DNA from: Kingdonia uniflora
Taxonomy: Eukaryota > Streptophyta > Magnoliopsida > Ranunculales > Circaeasteraceae
Length of the DNA: 64,000 nt
NCBI GenBank assembly: GCA_014058105.1
Contig: JACGCM010001390.1
Span: 310,001 to 374,000, forward strand
Direction of reading: 5' to 3'
Position numbers and translations under genes: made by a program. Below, in pieces: positions 1 through 10,886 of the stretch. The notes beneath the pieces were generated by a model that saw nothing but the letters and a program-made list of their open reading frames with translations, was not told the DNA's origin and ran no database searches. The number at the start of each line of letters is the position of its first letter. Position 1 is the stretch's first letter.

Positions 1-303
1 TCTTTTGAAGAGGAACGTCTATATGAGAGCAGCATACATTTCCAACCACCTATTGCAGAAAATCACAGTTACGGACATTCTCCTCCTATAGAGGATGAAG
101 CTGTTTTATGCATTCTCAATATTAACTCAGGTTATGATCTTGTAATCCCTGACTTAACAGGATTTTCTATTAATACTCGGCATGTAGAGGGAAGGATTTG
201 GCATTATGCAAATGAGACTTTTGGGTTTGGGTTTCTTCGGAATAATTTCATCGTAGACTTGAAGCACATTGTTGTACATGAATATCTTCTGGACAGGGTA
301 TAA
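1..303 (+). CDS. 3' end of an unrecognised protein-coding gene (partial)
   Basis: The frame is open from the first base of the window to a TAA at 301-303, giving 100 residues of a protein whose start lies outside. The segment opens with acidic and histidine-rich sequence and ends with a well-mixed stretch containing LVIPDLTGFSI, RIWHYANET and FGFGFLRNNF, which looks like a folded C-terminal domain rather than chance ORF sequence. I do not recognise the family. An AT-rich tail with several AATAA-like signals follows, as expected for a 3'UTR. A Helitron 3' terminus lies about 390 bp downstream and points back towards this exon, so the exon could be a fragment carried inside a Helitron. Nothing in the window decides between that and an ordinary resident gene. 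Confidence 0.5.
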   Translation, partial: SFEEERLYESSIHFQPPIAENHSYGHSPPIEDEAVLCILNINSGYDLVIPDLTGFSINTRHVEGRIWHYANETFGFGFLRNNFIVDLKHIVVHEYLLDRV

Positions 304-690
304 TGTTATTATACTTGATGCAGCCTCGGAATAGATTGTTCATGTACAAAAAGAAGAAAATAATGTAATAATATGTGCTTAATTCATTTATTCTGCATGT
401 AATTGTATATTTATATCTTAAAGTTGTCATTGACTATCAGTTTTTTTCAGTCATGTATTTTGATCTTATTCCTTGACCTTTACCATTAACAAGCTTGTTG
501 TCCATATTGTATGAGCTCGGTCAAGCAGTGTGGTAATCTCGCAATGGAATTTACAAACACTAATTAAAGTTTGCTCCATGTACAAACTCTTTTAAACATT
601 TTGATTTAACCAAAATTACAAGGCACAACATATAGTAGTATCCTCCATGACTAGACTCTTATAAATAATGTGCTTTAAACAATATTTTAA
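304..690. other. AT-rich 3'UTR/flank, no gene seen
   Basis: This is low-complexity, AT-rich sequence after the stop of the first exon. It probably contains that gene's 3'UTR and the subterminal part of the Helitron that ends at 722. No coding signal is visible on either strand. Confidence 0.4.
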
Positions 691-693
691 GGC

Positions 694-722
694 ACGCGCA
701 ATAGCGCGTACCCGCCTGCTAG
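694..722 (+). mobile_element. Helitron 3' terminus
   Basis: A perfect 6-bp stem hairpin, ACGCGC-AATA-GCGCGT (694-709), is followed nine bases later by CTAG (719-722) and then a T at 723. A short GC-rich hairpin about 10 nt before a CTRR end, with insertion ahead of a T, is the diagnostic 3' structure of Helitrons. The element therefore extends leftwards, to lower coordinates. Its 5' TC end was not found and may lie outside the window. No RepHel-type helicase is visible, so a non-autonomous copy is likely. Confidence 0.65.
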
Positions 723-779
723 TTATTATCGATAAACTTTGGTGATGCACTTATTAGTGTCTGATCTAATATTTAGTCG

Positions 780-1777
780 TTGTTGTTGCATGAGGTTTTG
801 CATCAATCATTGAAGAAGGCACTTGCGAGTGAAAGGATGGGAGACATGGGGGACACAACCTTTGAAGAACTTTTTTACCATAATGAAATATTATTCACAA
901 TAGCAGAGCAAGGATCCAAGGGAGATTATCAAGAAGACTTGGTTTCCACTGGGCTAACCCTTGAAAATGTCATCATTGCTAAGAGATAGAATATGGCTAA
1001 GAAGAAGAAGTTATATTCCAATTGTGGAGGAAGTATCTTCTAGATGTTCGTAGCATCGACATCAGTGATAACAATTCTACTTTTAGGGTTCCGATCACGA
1101 TTCAGTATCAGAGTCAGCATAGATTCGTGGACGTAATGAAATTGTTAAAGTCCTTTCTCTGTAAAGACCCCACATTTTGGAAGAGTGTCTTTAGCCAGAC
1201 ATTGGGTATACAATTTACTTCAGCCGGTGAGAAGGTGTATGAATGTTTGTTGTAGGCATGTTCATTTGTTCATCAACATGTAGAGTATAGGCATATGGTA
1301 CATTTATTATCCACTTACTATGAGAAGGTTGTGGTCTTCATTAGCCGCAGTTAAGCATATACATTCTTACCCCTTTTTTGGGCACTTAAGAAAAATACTA
1401 CGTCGAATGAGGAGAGGTTCCAGAACCTTCTTATGGATACTAGTAAGAACTGGTAGTTTGGTTTGGGGGCGGACAAACATTACATTCGTTTGTTTCCAAG
1501 GTTTGATGCACCAATGCCTCCTATTTCTACTTTTTTCTACCGTCATGCAAATCTGGAAATTCTGCCGGCTTTTGCGAAAGAACAACTGACGAGGTATTTT
1601 GATGTAAGGAACAGGACCTTCAAGACATTACTCATAGAGCACAATGAAAAGGGGTATCAATTGAATGACATGATCGTTGTTGGTTTGTCGATAAGTGTAT
1701 ATAGGGTTGTCGACAAGTGTTTGTATATCTCATTTTTTGTAAAAGTGCCCCTTGCTGATTCTTTTTTTGTCGACTAA
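780..1777 (+). pseudogene. Decayed coding remnant, family unknown
   Basis: Several plus-strand reading frames run one after another (780-989, 1022-1255, 1463-1777) and read like one broken protein rather than random ORFs. They are well-mixed in composition and include LFPRFDAPMPP, NLEILPAFAKEQ and FDVRNRTFKTLLIEHNEKG. Stops and frame changes separate the pieces, for example TAG at 987-989 and TAG at 1253-1255. I do not recognise the family. The stretch lies between the Helitron end and the first ATTGTCGA palindrome array, so it may be a fragment carried by either neighbouring element. The last part (from about 1680) already contains two TTGTCGA motifs and is probably not coding. Confidence 0.3.
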
Positions 1778-1916
1778 ATGTATGTAAATCACATTTTTTT
1801 GTAGTATACACTGTTAGCTCACTGTTATATATGAATCTCATTTCTGATTGTTCAAAGTAAGTACATAATGGTTGTGAAGAATATTTTAGCAGTACACTTG
1901 GAGTTATACAATATAA

Positions 1917-2161
1917 AATATTGTCAAAATCGACAATATTGATAGTGTACATGGTTACTTGTAATATCTAATATTGTCGAGATCGATAATTTTGGTAGTG
2001 TAATTGAAGTTATGCATATATAATATTGTCGAGCCCGATAATTACCAAATGTAATTAGAATTAGGGGTATATAATATTGTTAAACTCGACAATATAGTTA
2101 AATTATGGTCGATCTATTGGATAAACCGACAATTTAATGTTGCATATTCGACAATATTGCA
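1917..2161. repeat. Left palindrome array (ATTGTCGA...TCGACAAT), ~52-bp period
   Basis: Four near-palindromic 22-24-bp boxes of the form AATATTGTCGA-N-TCGACAATATT start at 1917, 1970, 2022 and 2073, a spacing of 53, 52 and 51 bp. Two half boxes (CGACAATTT near 2129 and TCGACAATATT near 2149) extend the array. The spacers are also related and share an AGTGTA-like segment. The same unit in the same orientation recurs at 5619-5793, on the other side of the FAR1-like transposase. The even spacing and the dyad symmetry suggest protein-binding sites, plausibly for the neighbouring transposase, but that is inference. Confidence 0.75.
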
Positions 2162-2582
2162 TGTATAATGAAATACTGCATGTGTACCATTCACAGTTAC
2201 GTTGAGGAATCTACAAATTTATAGAGGGTGCATAAAGCACAACAATCCCTAAATTATAAATAGTATATTGCGATTGTCCTAAATTCTAAATACAAACCAA
2301 ATTGAATGTTGAATGAATGCAACAATCCTTTGCCAACAATAATACAAATTTATTAGAATCAAATACATATCGGTGCCATGTCAACTCCTATTTTCCAAGA
2401 TGTCTTAGTTGTCGGGATTCTCTTGCAATGGCTTAACAGAATCCCTATTACTGTCTCCTACATGGAATTTATTTTGATTGCAAATATGAAATAAATACAT
2501 GGGAAACACATTATAGAGAAATCACAGAGAATATGGCATTTATGCATAGTCTCGAATATATACTTACTTGATTCCATTATCT

Positions 2583-4979
2583 TCATTTTGAGAAGTGGCA
2601 TGTCTGTTTGTCATGGTTGCCGAGTACTCCACAACTTTTGCATGTTCTATTCTTCTTCATAACAACCTTTTCCATCCCCCCCCCCCCTTTCATCTTGCCC
2701 CTTTATTATGATCAGTTTTTGCTCGTCCTTTTGTTTGAACAAAGAGAGGATTTAAAATAATAGTTTCATATATCATAGAATCTGCTAAAGAAGTTAAGAT
2801 GTTTGGTTGTGATGCATTTGTCTGCGTTAAAGACTCGTCGTAGTTATCAAGATAAGACTCAATCTCATCTAGCTTCAAAACTGCAAATTCAAAACATTCT
2901 TTCATCTTTGAGGCCCTTTCGAATAAGTTTGATACACAAAGGGATAGGTTGCTATGGCATAAGGGATGTTGTAAGTTTTCTCCTACCAAGTGACTTTCAT
3001 CATACGACTTTGAAAACTTGTTTGCACCAATTGTCCACCTTGTCATAATAAAAGCCTCAGGTATTTTGAGAATGCCATATTTCGAGAAAACCTTCAGGAG
3101 TGACAACATGAGAATCCAACATACTGAAATAGCTTGTATCCACAATTACCAGTTAGCTTCTCTAAGTTTATATTTAACTCAAATGACTCAGTACTGCCAC
3201 TATGGGACTTAACTGTAAGTTGTCGAAGGTTGCCTTCTACGTTTCTTTCTATTGCAACGAAGCGGACAACCTGATCAAACTGATCCTGAAGTTTGTAGAA
3301 CATTATTTTTGTGTAAATCTTTGCAACATCTTTGAGTAGAGCTTGATGAGGACCAACTTGACGATATTTGTGCTCTAATGTAAAGTCTTGTCCACATTTT
3401 TGATCGTATACCTCTAAACGGGCAGCCTCGTACTTGGTTATAAAATTGTACAACCCATTGGCAACCAATTATTAAAGAAGTTGTTTGTAGACTCACTTCG
3501 TCCTGTACTGCTCATGCCTGCAAAGAAGGTTGAACGATTCCATAAAGGTATCCATCTATGTCTAATATTGAAGATGCCTTGCATCCAAAGGTTATCATCA
3601 AATTTATGTTTCTTCATTAGGTTCATCCACCTGGTTTCAAACTCTACGGCATCATATGTGTATTGCATTATCGAATCGATATCTTATTTGAATATAGATG
3701 GTTCCTAATAAATATGGCCGATTTTCCCAGGAATTTTGTTTGTGATGTGCCGCAGACAAAATCGATGTCTGGTGTTGGGGAAGAACTCAAATAAACCAGA
3801 ACTTAGAATAATTTAGAGACACTACCAAATAATATATGATATTATCGATCAGAAGCCGAGGTCGACAATAAAATGTCTATAAATGATCGTACTCAACAAT
3901 ATATTGTTGACCTACATGTTAACTCGACAATATGATCAGTGTCTAGTCTGTCCAATTCAAACTACTTCTTTACCTTAGGAATAGCGGTGGCCATAGCTGT
4001 ATCTTGATCAGTGATAATTGAAATACAGTATTTGTAGTTGATTGCCTTCAGCCAAGAATAGAACAACCATACAAATGTGTTTTCTTGCTCATTCCTTAGT
4101 ATAGCACATCCGTATTGAATTGTTTGGCAGTGGTTGTTGATCCCTACAAATTGAGCAAAGGGCATCTTTTAGACATTGGTCTGATACGTAGTATCGAAGG
4201 TGACAACATCTTCAAATGCCTCGTATGCTCACCTTAAACATCCATCAATCCAAAAAAAATTGAGTGCCCGATCCTCCTCATCTAATTCTATGTCAAAATA
4301 AAACATCAAATCTTCAGTTTGTTTCTTCCCAAACCACTCCAACACGGCTTGTGCATCTCCTCTGACTAGTCGTTTCTTATTTACTTTGGAGTCGTAGTTA
4401 TAACAATCCCGTTTGTTGAAGATTCTATCTGGGAATAATGTCGGGACCTTGCTCACCAGAATATTGTGGAGCTCAAATGTTGTTGCGAGGTTTTTTTGCT
4501 GCTTCTGGAAAGAATCTGTTAACCTTCATACGACGATGATTCCGAGGAGATACGAGTTTATAGTTATGGATATCCGTGAAACTTGTAACAACATATTTGC
4601 CTATTTTGGTATTATAATTAATGTTTATCGTTGCATTACACCCACACTTATCAGATGATCTTTTGTTGTCAACTATGTCATTAGTCTCTACATCTATCCT
4701 AAGGTTTTTCTTTGAAAAGTCATTGCTCATACAACAGAAGTGAGCTCTGCCTATATCATTCGATCTCGAATGCTTAGTAGAATTGCGTATCTTGGTGGAG
4801 AAACTTTGCCCTCTCCCATATCGTTCTTACCACATACATGTGTCCTCAACAATATCAAAATGTTGACCCTCGTATGGGGATTCTGCCAACAACGGGTCTA
4901 CAATACATTCATTTTCAGACCTTTCTAGGGACTCGTCACGAATAACTTTGGTCGAATTGTTATCTACGGAGTCTTCCAT
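2583..4979 (-). pseudogene. FAR1/FHY3-like MULE transposase, degenerate
   Basis: Read on the minus strand, domains appear in the order of FAR1-type Mutator-like transposases. There is an N-terminal FAR1 DNA-binding region with a GKYVVTSF and HNYKLVSP core (about 4500-4730). A MULE catalytic core follows, with FDTTYQTN (first Asp) and IITDQDTAM (second Asp) at about 3965-4215, then FPNTRHRFCLRHI (about 3740-3780). A SWIM-type zinc finger shows FQYVGFSCCH and KVFSKYGI (about 3070-3150). A C-terminal CCHC-like knuckle, CKSCGVLGNH, ends at the TGA 2583-2585. The gene is broken by frameshifts (near 3480 and 3130) and several stops. A stretch of about 170 bp near 3790-3960 interrupts the core and itself carries TCGACAAT motifs; it may be an intron. 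FAR1-like genes can be domesticated transcription factors, but the breaks make this copy a dead transposase. ATG at 4979 was chosen as the first Met ahead of the acidic N-terminus. Confidence 0.8.
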
Positions 4980-5618
4980 TGTCGATCTCACTGGCAAGTT
5001 GACACATAAAAAATACAATTTAATAAAATATCACAAACTAAACACAAGTAATGTCCAACGCATGTTCATTTCATATCAAAAGCCTTCATTACATCACATG
5101 CTACAAAATAGGGAATACAAAATGTAAGCAATCACCCCTCAAAAACTCGTTGTACAACACAGACTTCTAACACATAGTCTTATCCAAAAATCTAGTTACA
5201 TTGACATTCTTCCCAACTATATTGACCCCTTTACCACCCATTTGAAGAATCGTAATCAGGCCTCTTATGCTGTGAATTAAAATATGTCGTTGCTCCACCC
5301 AGAACTCATTTTTTAGTCATCCAAATTCTAATTCACACACAATTTTAGCTTGCCTCACTTTTTCTGCTTCAACTTCTTGCAGTACTAGATAGATTTCTTC
5401 GTGAGTTGGCGAAGAAACTAGGATGTGGACACTATCGTAACTCTCTGACTCCTCCATGGAAAAACAAGCACAAAATAATTTATGAACCCAGTTCAAAAAA
5501 TTAAACACCATTGTCAGGCCTCTGAAATAACAGAAGTAAGACCCTATGAAATTGTCATGTCTTAACAAAACATGTTTACAATGTATGGGGTAACCTAAAA
5601 CAAGCTGAAAACAAAAGT
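4980..5618. other. 5' flank of the FAR1-like gene; one weak ORF
   Basis: This lies between the transposase start and the right palindrome array. A minus-strand reading frame (5317-5568) ends in a charged, helix-prone stretch (EVEAEKVRQAK) and could be a leader exon or a second small MULE ORF. There is no recognisable domain and I would not call a gene on it. Confidence 0.25.
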
Positions 5619-5793
5619 AATATTGTCGAGTTCGACAATATACTCATTTATGTAAAGACTTGCATGTAAACTATTGTCGAGTTCAACAATGTAGTTAGTG
5701 TGTGAAAACTTCTATATGTAATATTGTCGAGATCGACAATTACGACAGTGCATGTGAGAAATTGCACAACTAATATTGTCGATTTCGACAATT
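5619..5793. repeat. Right palindrome array (ATTGTCGA...TCGACAAT), ~52-bp period
   Basis: Four boxes of the same palindrome as at 1917-2161 start at about 5619, 5671, 5720 and 5772 (spacing 52, 49 and 52 bp). Two are nearly perfect dyads (AATATTGTCGAGATCGACAATT at 5720-5741 and the 5619 copy). Spacers again carry AGTGYATG-like sequence in the same orientation as on the left, so the two arrays are direct, not inverted, copies. Together they bracket about 3.4 kb that holds the FAR1-like gene. Confidence 0.75.
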
Positions 5794-7354
5794 CTTTAGT
5801 GTCTGCTGAGACCTACGCTTAAAACATTTTTGAATGACGCATTACTGGCAATTCATACACATATAATCAATAAAAGACAAATTGCCTGGGGAGACCAAAA
5901 TTGGATTAGACAGAGGATTACTAACCCTAACAATTACAATTCCACAACATTCCATAAAAAGTAGGTATACTACTGTGTCTAACTTTGAGAGAGATATAGG
6001 TGATAAATTACATGTGGAATAAGAGTCTTCTTCTAGTTTTTTCTATCACTGTAGCTGTCACAGTTCTTTGGAGAGAAGAATTTTACCTCTAATGGCAGAA
6101 ATCGTAAGATAGAGAGAGAGGATGGTATGGGCGGGAGAGTGATATGAGAGGGAGTGATATGAGAACAAATTTGTTAGAATTTGAAAATCAGGGGAAGAGA
6201 GAGGGAAATACGACGTGAGTGCCAGCTAGAGGGGAAGAGAGAGAAAGTGGGGCAACTAGGACCAAAATGTTTTCCACCTCATTTCCTATATAGCAAATGA
6301 CCAATTTTGAGAGTCGCCCATCTAATAGAGATGAGTAGTTGATATTGAGTGAGACTTGAATGTTTGGTTTTTGAGTATCTCTAAATCATTTTCCAACTAA
6401 AAAATCTCACTTAAAAAGTACAATGAAAAGAAGTTCGTCACTAGACCAACAAAGATACTAACTCATTGTAGATCTTTATGTAAATATTCTAACAAACATT
6501 TACTAATAAGAAGATTGGTCCAAACCGTGGTTCTGTGATCCATCAAGTGAAACACAAAGTTCCAGCTCCGCCCTCGCTAAAATGCTCTCAACATCACTTT
6601 GGTTTTGGACCACCAGTATATAAAGCTTAAAACTACGACATGTATTACGTCCTCTAGTGAATGATTATGCGTCTTCACACCTACGACTTATCCATTGTTA
6701 GCCAAATATTTCTTCTTTCTCTTATGCATTTAATGTTCTCTTATTGTACTTTTTCATTATTAGGAGGACGATTACGATATGGGAGATGCTGGGAAAGACA
6801 CGCGTCTTAATAATGTTGGTACGTATTATCCAAAGTGAAATGTAGGATTTTGTTGTGAAATTTTCATGAATACGCTTTTATGCATTTATAGCTGAAGGTA
6901 TATATGTTATAAAAGTTGCCTACTTATACAAGTAAAGCAGGTCCATGATGCACAAATTGAAGTCTTTTGTTCTTAGGGTTTGGTTAAGGTAAGTTAGTTG
7001 CTTATGTTCCAAGTAATCTTTAAGTTATAAATAAGGATGAAGGCTTATTTATGGCCATGGCCAGTTCATAATTGATAAATTGGAGTTTAGAATTAAGAAA
7101 GGTTTTCCCTCGAGTGTTATTTGGTTAAGAATAGGGTATCATGGGTGTGCCTTAGCCTAGCTTTCTCACTATTTTCTTAACTGAGTTATCGATCTCCAAA
7201 TACAGGTTTAGATCTACGTTCCAAAAGATGCACTTAGGCCCCTGAGTGTGCTGCATACTCAAAGATATGTTAATTCACTTATTTTCTTCAATCCAACGGT
7301 TGGCAAGCCTAGATTAAGGAGATTCCTTGAAATCCCTAATTTGTGGAGGGATTC
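5794..7354. other. No gene seen; purine-rich tract
   Basis: 6000-6260 is rich in GAGAGA runs without being a clean microsatellite. A short segment at about 6763-6818 is open, acidic and flanked by TTAG and GTACG, so it resembles a 55-nt exon, but nothing joins it on either side. Terminal inverted repeats for the FAR1-like MULE were looked for here and in 723-1900 and not found. Confidence 0.4.
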
Positions 7355-7374
7355 CCGGGATACCAAGCATAGCC
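7355..7374. mobile_element. Possible solo PIF/Harbinger end
   Basis: GGGATACCAAGCATAGCC followed by TTA matches the right end of the Harbinger element at 28.6 kb (GGGATACCAAGCAGAGCC) at all but one base. TTA is the usual target triplet. A convincing left partner was not found; TTA-GGGTTTGG at 6973 is a poor match. This may be a truncated or internally deleted copy. Confidence 0.35.
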
Positions 7375-7890
7375 TTAAATCTCCTTTCTAGAGATGGCCC
7401 ACCAAGTTAAATTTTGCCCATTAATCGCTCCAAGAGACTTCCCTTCCCCTTCCCTACTCAAAACTGTTCAGAGTTGACATTACTGACTTGGTTTTTGGAA
7501 GCAAGTAGGATACTCCCTTTCCACTTTTATCAAGGAGAGTGGGACACCATGTGTGCCATTCATGTTAACCTTAATAGCAACATCATCCTAAAATTGAGAA
7601 GATTGTTCAAGTATTACTCTCAAATTAAGGGTCAATTAGACTTGAAATGACCTGCCTTTGGCTTCTAATTAAAGCAAAATATAATGGTCTCACCAACAAA
7701 CGAGAGAAAATACAAAAGGGGGAAAAGTAAAGATCTTATAAATCCAAAAAGCCGGCGGAGCAGACAAGAATCACAAGATATATCTACCTAGCTAAAGAAA
7801 TAAAGATTTTTGTAGGTACTACTAATCATGGTTTTCAATTTTGAGAAACTAAAAAATTGTGGAAACAGTTAGGGGCACACCCATTCTTAA

Positions 7891-8269
7891 GAGCATCCAT
7901 AGCAGTTAACAGGGTGAATCCAATCCATCCAACATATTTCCACAGCACTAAGGTGAATTCCCAACGCGTAGTTCTGAGCCACGCGGCTTCACTACACGCA
8001 GTTCAGTTCTGAATTGCGCAGTATAATAAAAAATAAAAAATATCTCTCCACGTGGCTCAATTTGGAGCGTCCATTACCCAACGCGCGGCTCGCGCGATAT
8101 GAATCCACCAAAAATCCACCCCGATGATAGAGAATCCACCCTCAGGGTGGATTTTTCAACCCTACGTCACCAATCGACTTAGCTGTTGGGAACCAAAGAG
8201 GGTGAATTTGAGGGTGAAAACCAAATCCACCTTGCCACATCAGAATCCACCTAGCTGCTGTGGATGCTC
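7891..8269. mobile_element. Tourist-type MITE (PIF/Harbinger), 379 bp
   Basis: The ends are inverted repeats: GAGCATCCATAGCAG on the left and, read inwards on the other strand, GAGCATCCACAGCAG on the right, one mismatch in 15. TAA directly abuts both ends (7888-7890 and 8270-8272), the 3-bp TWA target duplication expected of PIF/Harbinger elements. The interior has no transposase and contains repeated AATCCACC/GGTGGATT segments. An ORF that starts inside (8124-8552) runs past the end of the element and is not a gene. The close agreement of the ends suggests a fairly young insertion. Confidence 0.85.
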
Positions 8270-8272
8270 TAA

Positions 8273-9278
8273 GTGGAGAGTTAAAAAATATTATATATAT
8301 TCCTATTTGGATCCGAGAAGAGAAAAATATTTTTTACTCTTAAACATGTGGTCTTCACCTAACCATTGTCTTTTAAAAGGTGGCATACCTCTTTCTCTCT
8401 CATTCTTATTTAATTTCATGACTCATCTTCTCTTCTTTGTAAAATCTCTTTGTCAAATATTTTCTTCATTCTTTTTTTCTTCTTTCTATTGGAAACCTTT
8501 ATCAATCCCTTCGACTTCTATTGGAAGAAAATTCCTAAATTCCATACCATGATTTGAAAAAAAAAACGCCAAATACTTACGGATTGAAGACCTAACTTAA
8601 ATCTTCGAATAAAATGATGTTGATTAGATAAAACTTAGAGAAATGTTTGACTTTGGGGTAGTGGCGGGAGAGAAAAAATAAGAGAAATTTATGTTGACAA
8701 AGGAAGAAGACGAGAAGAAGAGATTAGTGTTTGAGAGTTTGAGAAGAAAGAAGGAAACGTGAGTTTTTGCAGAGAGATAGAGAAAAAAAAGAAGTAACGA
8801 GACATATGCCTCAATTAATTTTAAATTATACTATCCCCTAAATATCTATATGTGACCTAAAGTTTGCTCTATAATAAATGGGAGTGCTCTATATTAAGAA
8901 CACTAGTGCCCAAAATGGCTTCCATAAAAAAAATAGGGTGAGGAGTTTTAAGTTATAGAATTTACTAAATACAACAAAACCTCAATATTTTAGTATTGCG
9001 AAGTCTCATAAGCATCTCAAGACAGATAATGTGATGAATAGAACCATACAACACTTATAAGAATTGCTTAGATAATCGCGGTAATGATAGAGTGATAGAA
9101 AAATAGACAATATATTATATAATTTCATATTAGAAGTAACAAATACCACAATAATAATTTCTACTTGCTTCTTAAAAGCACACTACGCAATCTCTTATTC
9201 TTTAATAAGTTATTATTATAACAATGTAAGAACGTAGAGATATTAATATCTAACCCTTCTCCTAAGATTAAATGTAAC
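8273..9278. other. Intergenic; includes 3' flank of the FAF-like gene
   Basis: This is AT-rich sequence with pyrimidine-rich and then purine-rich tracts and no convincing coding frame. The part near 9150-9278 is the expected 3'UTR of the minus-strand FAF-like gene and contains AATAA-like signals on that strand. Confidence 0.45.
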
Positions 9279-10628
9279 TTAAGAAGTAGGAATACAATAA
9301 GGTTCCCAAAACAATAAGGTTCTCCTAGGCTCTTTGCAGCCCTTCAATACTGGAACTAAGTAATCCCCATTGTCACCTCTCAAGACCACCAAATGTTGAT
9401 GGTCTTGAAGTTTCTGATTCTTTGAGATAAAGAAGTTGTTGTTGTTGTTGTTGTAACTTTTGCTCATGGGTGATAGTTGGGGTTGTTTGATAGCAACGGC
9501 AGCAGTGCTAGTTGGCTTGGTTCGCCAGCAATATTCATAAGTGTTGAAAGATGAAGCCGTGGTCATGGTTGTTGCGGGTTGTGGCGTGAGATGTTGGCCA
9601 ATGAGGCCGGTTGCGGGGACTGATTGTGGCAGTTGTGTTGGCTCATCATCATCTACTTCAACCATGAGCTTGGATGACCAAGTTGGGTTCATGTTGGTTA
9701 AACCCATGAGCTTGTTAACCATAAGTGCTGATCTATGTACATTTATCACCCCAGTTGGGAATCTTGGTGGTGAGGGTTGTCTTGCCTTCACCCCCAACAC
9801 AATCCCTCTCTCATCCTTCTCCTCAATTTTCTCTATCTCTTCCTCGATGTCTTCTTTCTCTTCTTGATCGTCCAACTCTATATCGTCTTCTTGTTGATTA
9901 TGGATTTCTTTTTCTTTTCGAATCTCTTCCCCGGGTTTAACAAATGTTAGGAGGAGCCGACCGCCTTGGCGTTCGGCGTGGAAATAGTTTTGGGAGGGTA
10001 CGGGGAGAGGGACAGCCTCGAGGACTAGTCGACCATCCTTACGGTGAGGTTTCATGTGTGACAAAGAAGGAAGTGGTGGGGGGAATGACCGTGGTGGCGA
10101 TTTTCTAGTTACATAGGACACTTCTACCTTATCTATAATAAGGTCATATGACACTTCTTCTTCCTCGTCTTCTCGTTCACCGTCACTAGCCTCCGATGGT
10201 GCGAAAGAAGAGAACCCGTCGGATCCGGTCTCGGACCCTAGACTTTCAGTACAAACTTCAAGACTCTTTTGACTCAACGACCTTGCTTGTTTCACAAGTG
10301 GGTGTACATACGGTGGTGCCGGAATCGACGAGAAAGGAGGAATCTTTGACACAATCGCGCTCCATATGTCCGACCTTTCATCCCCACTATTCTTTTCATC
10401 CAATAACTCATCTTCAATCTTTTCAATCGGGAATTCTTCCGACGACGCAATCTTTTTCAATGAGGTGTGTACACCATTTTGAGACAACCATTTCTTAGAA
10501 GACATGTCTGCAGACAGTGTCCTCCGTAAAGGAGCCGCTGCGTAATAGGATCTCTTGCATTCAGACCCAAGAATCATTCCAATCCCTTGTGGCTCGCTAA
10601 GTAAGCTCTTACTCACACAAGTAGACAT
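9279..10628 (-). CDS. FANTASTIC FOUR (FAF)-like protein, 449 aa
   Basis: A single uninterrupted minus-strand frame encodes 449 residues. Residues about 177-231 match the plant-specific FAF domain: the SPPRSFPPPLPSLS entry, then the RKDGRLVLEAVPLPVPSQNY, RQGGRLLLTF core. Upstream are a Ser-rich stretch (residues 115-150) and an acidic patch (151-159). After the domain comes a long Glu/Asp/Lys run (about 232-275) likely to be helical, then a low-complexity tail with six Asn (393-398). FAF proteins are small plant regulators; the best-known members influence shoot-meristem size through the WUSCHEL-CLAVATA circuit. This one resembles the longer FAF-like branch, whose role I cannot state. The ATG at 10628 is supported by a 5'UTR intron ending just upstream and a TATA box at the expected distance. 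The coding frame has no breaks, so the gene looks functional. Confidence 0.9.
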   Translation of the reverse strand: MSTCVSKSLLSEPQGIGMILGSECKRSYYAAAPLRRTLSADMSSKKWLSQNGVHTSLKKIASSEEFPIEKIEDELLDEKNSGDERSDIWSAIVSKIPPFSSIPAPPYVHPLVKQARSLSQKSLEVCTESLGSETGSDGFSSFAPSEASDGEREDEEEEVSYDLIIDKVEVSYVTRKSPPRSFPPPLPSLSHMKPHRKDGRLVLEAVPLPVPSQNYFHAERQGGRLLLTFVKPGEEIRKEKEIHNQQEDDIELDDQEEKEDIEEEIEKIEEKDERGIVLGVKARQPSPPRFPTGVINVHRSALMVNKLMGLTNMNPTWSSKLMVEVDDDEPTQLPQSVPATGLIGQHLTPQPATTMTTASSFNTYEYCWRTKPTSTAAVAIKQPQLSPMSKSYNNNNNNFFISKNQKLQDHQHLVVLRGDNGDYLVPVLKGCKEPRRTLLFWEPYCIPTS

Positions 10629-10646
10629 CTTTTTTTCGCTTCAACT

Positions 10647-10755
10647 CTGCATATAAATACAATCACCAACATAAGATAGTTGAATTCAAAGCCAAAGCCC
10701 CATGTCTGTATATGTTTATATATAGATACGCGTAAATGAAGAAAAATATGTTTAC
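10647..10755 (-). other. 5'UTR intron of the FAF-like gene
   Basis: On the minus strand AAG|GTAAAC (donor, G at 10755) and TATATGCAG|AG (acceptor, exon resumes at 10646) frame a 109-bp AT-rich intron, 18 nt ahead of the ATG. No minus-strand ATG-initiated frame of any length precedes it, so it is most likely an untranslated leader intron. Not confirmed by transcript data. Confidence 0.55.
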
Positions 10756-10886
10756 CTTCTTAGATAAGCAAGAATATATCCAAGTAAGTAAGAGCAGAGT
10801 AGGGTGATAAGGTTTTAAACCCCAAAGAAGACTAGTTTGTATTTAGAGATGATTTATGTTTGAAGGATAACAAGTGCTGAAGGCTG

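Noticed and set aside
6973..7374. Complete Harbinger MITE between two TTA triplets
   Set aside because: Only the right end matches the family; the proposed left end (GGGTTTGG) differs too much.
8124..8552. 142-residue plus-strand ORF
   Set aside because: It begins inside the Tourist MITE and crosses its end; composition follows pyrimidine-rich DNA and no domain is visible.
9541..10498. Plus-strand ORFs of 71-108 residues opposite the FAF-like gene
   Set aside because: They are shadows of the 449-codon minus-strand gene.
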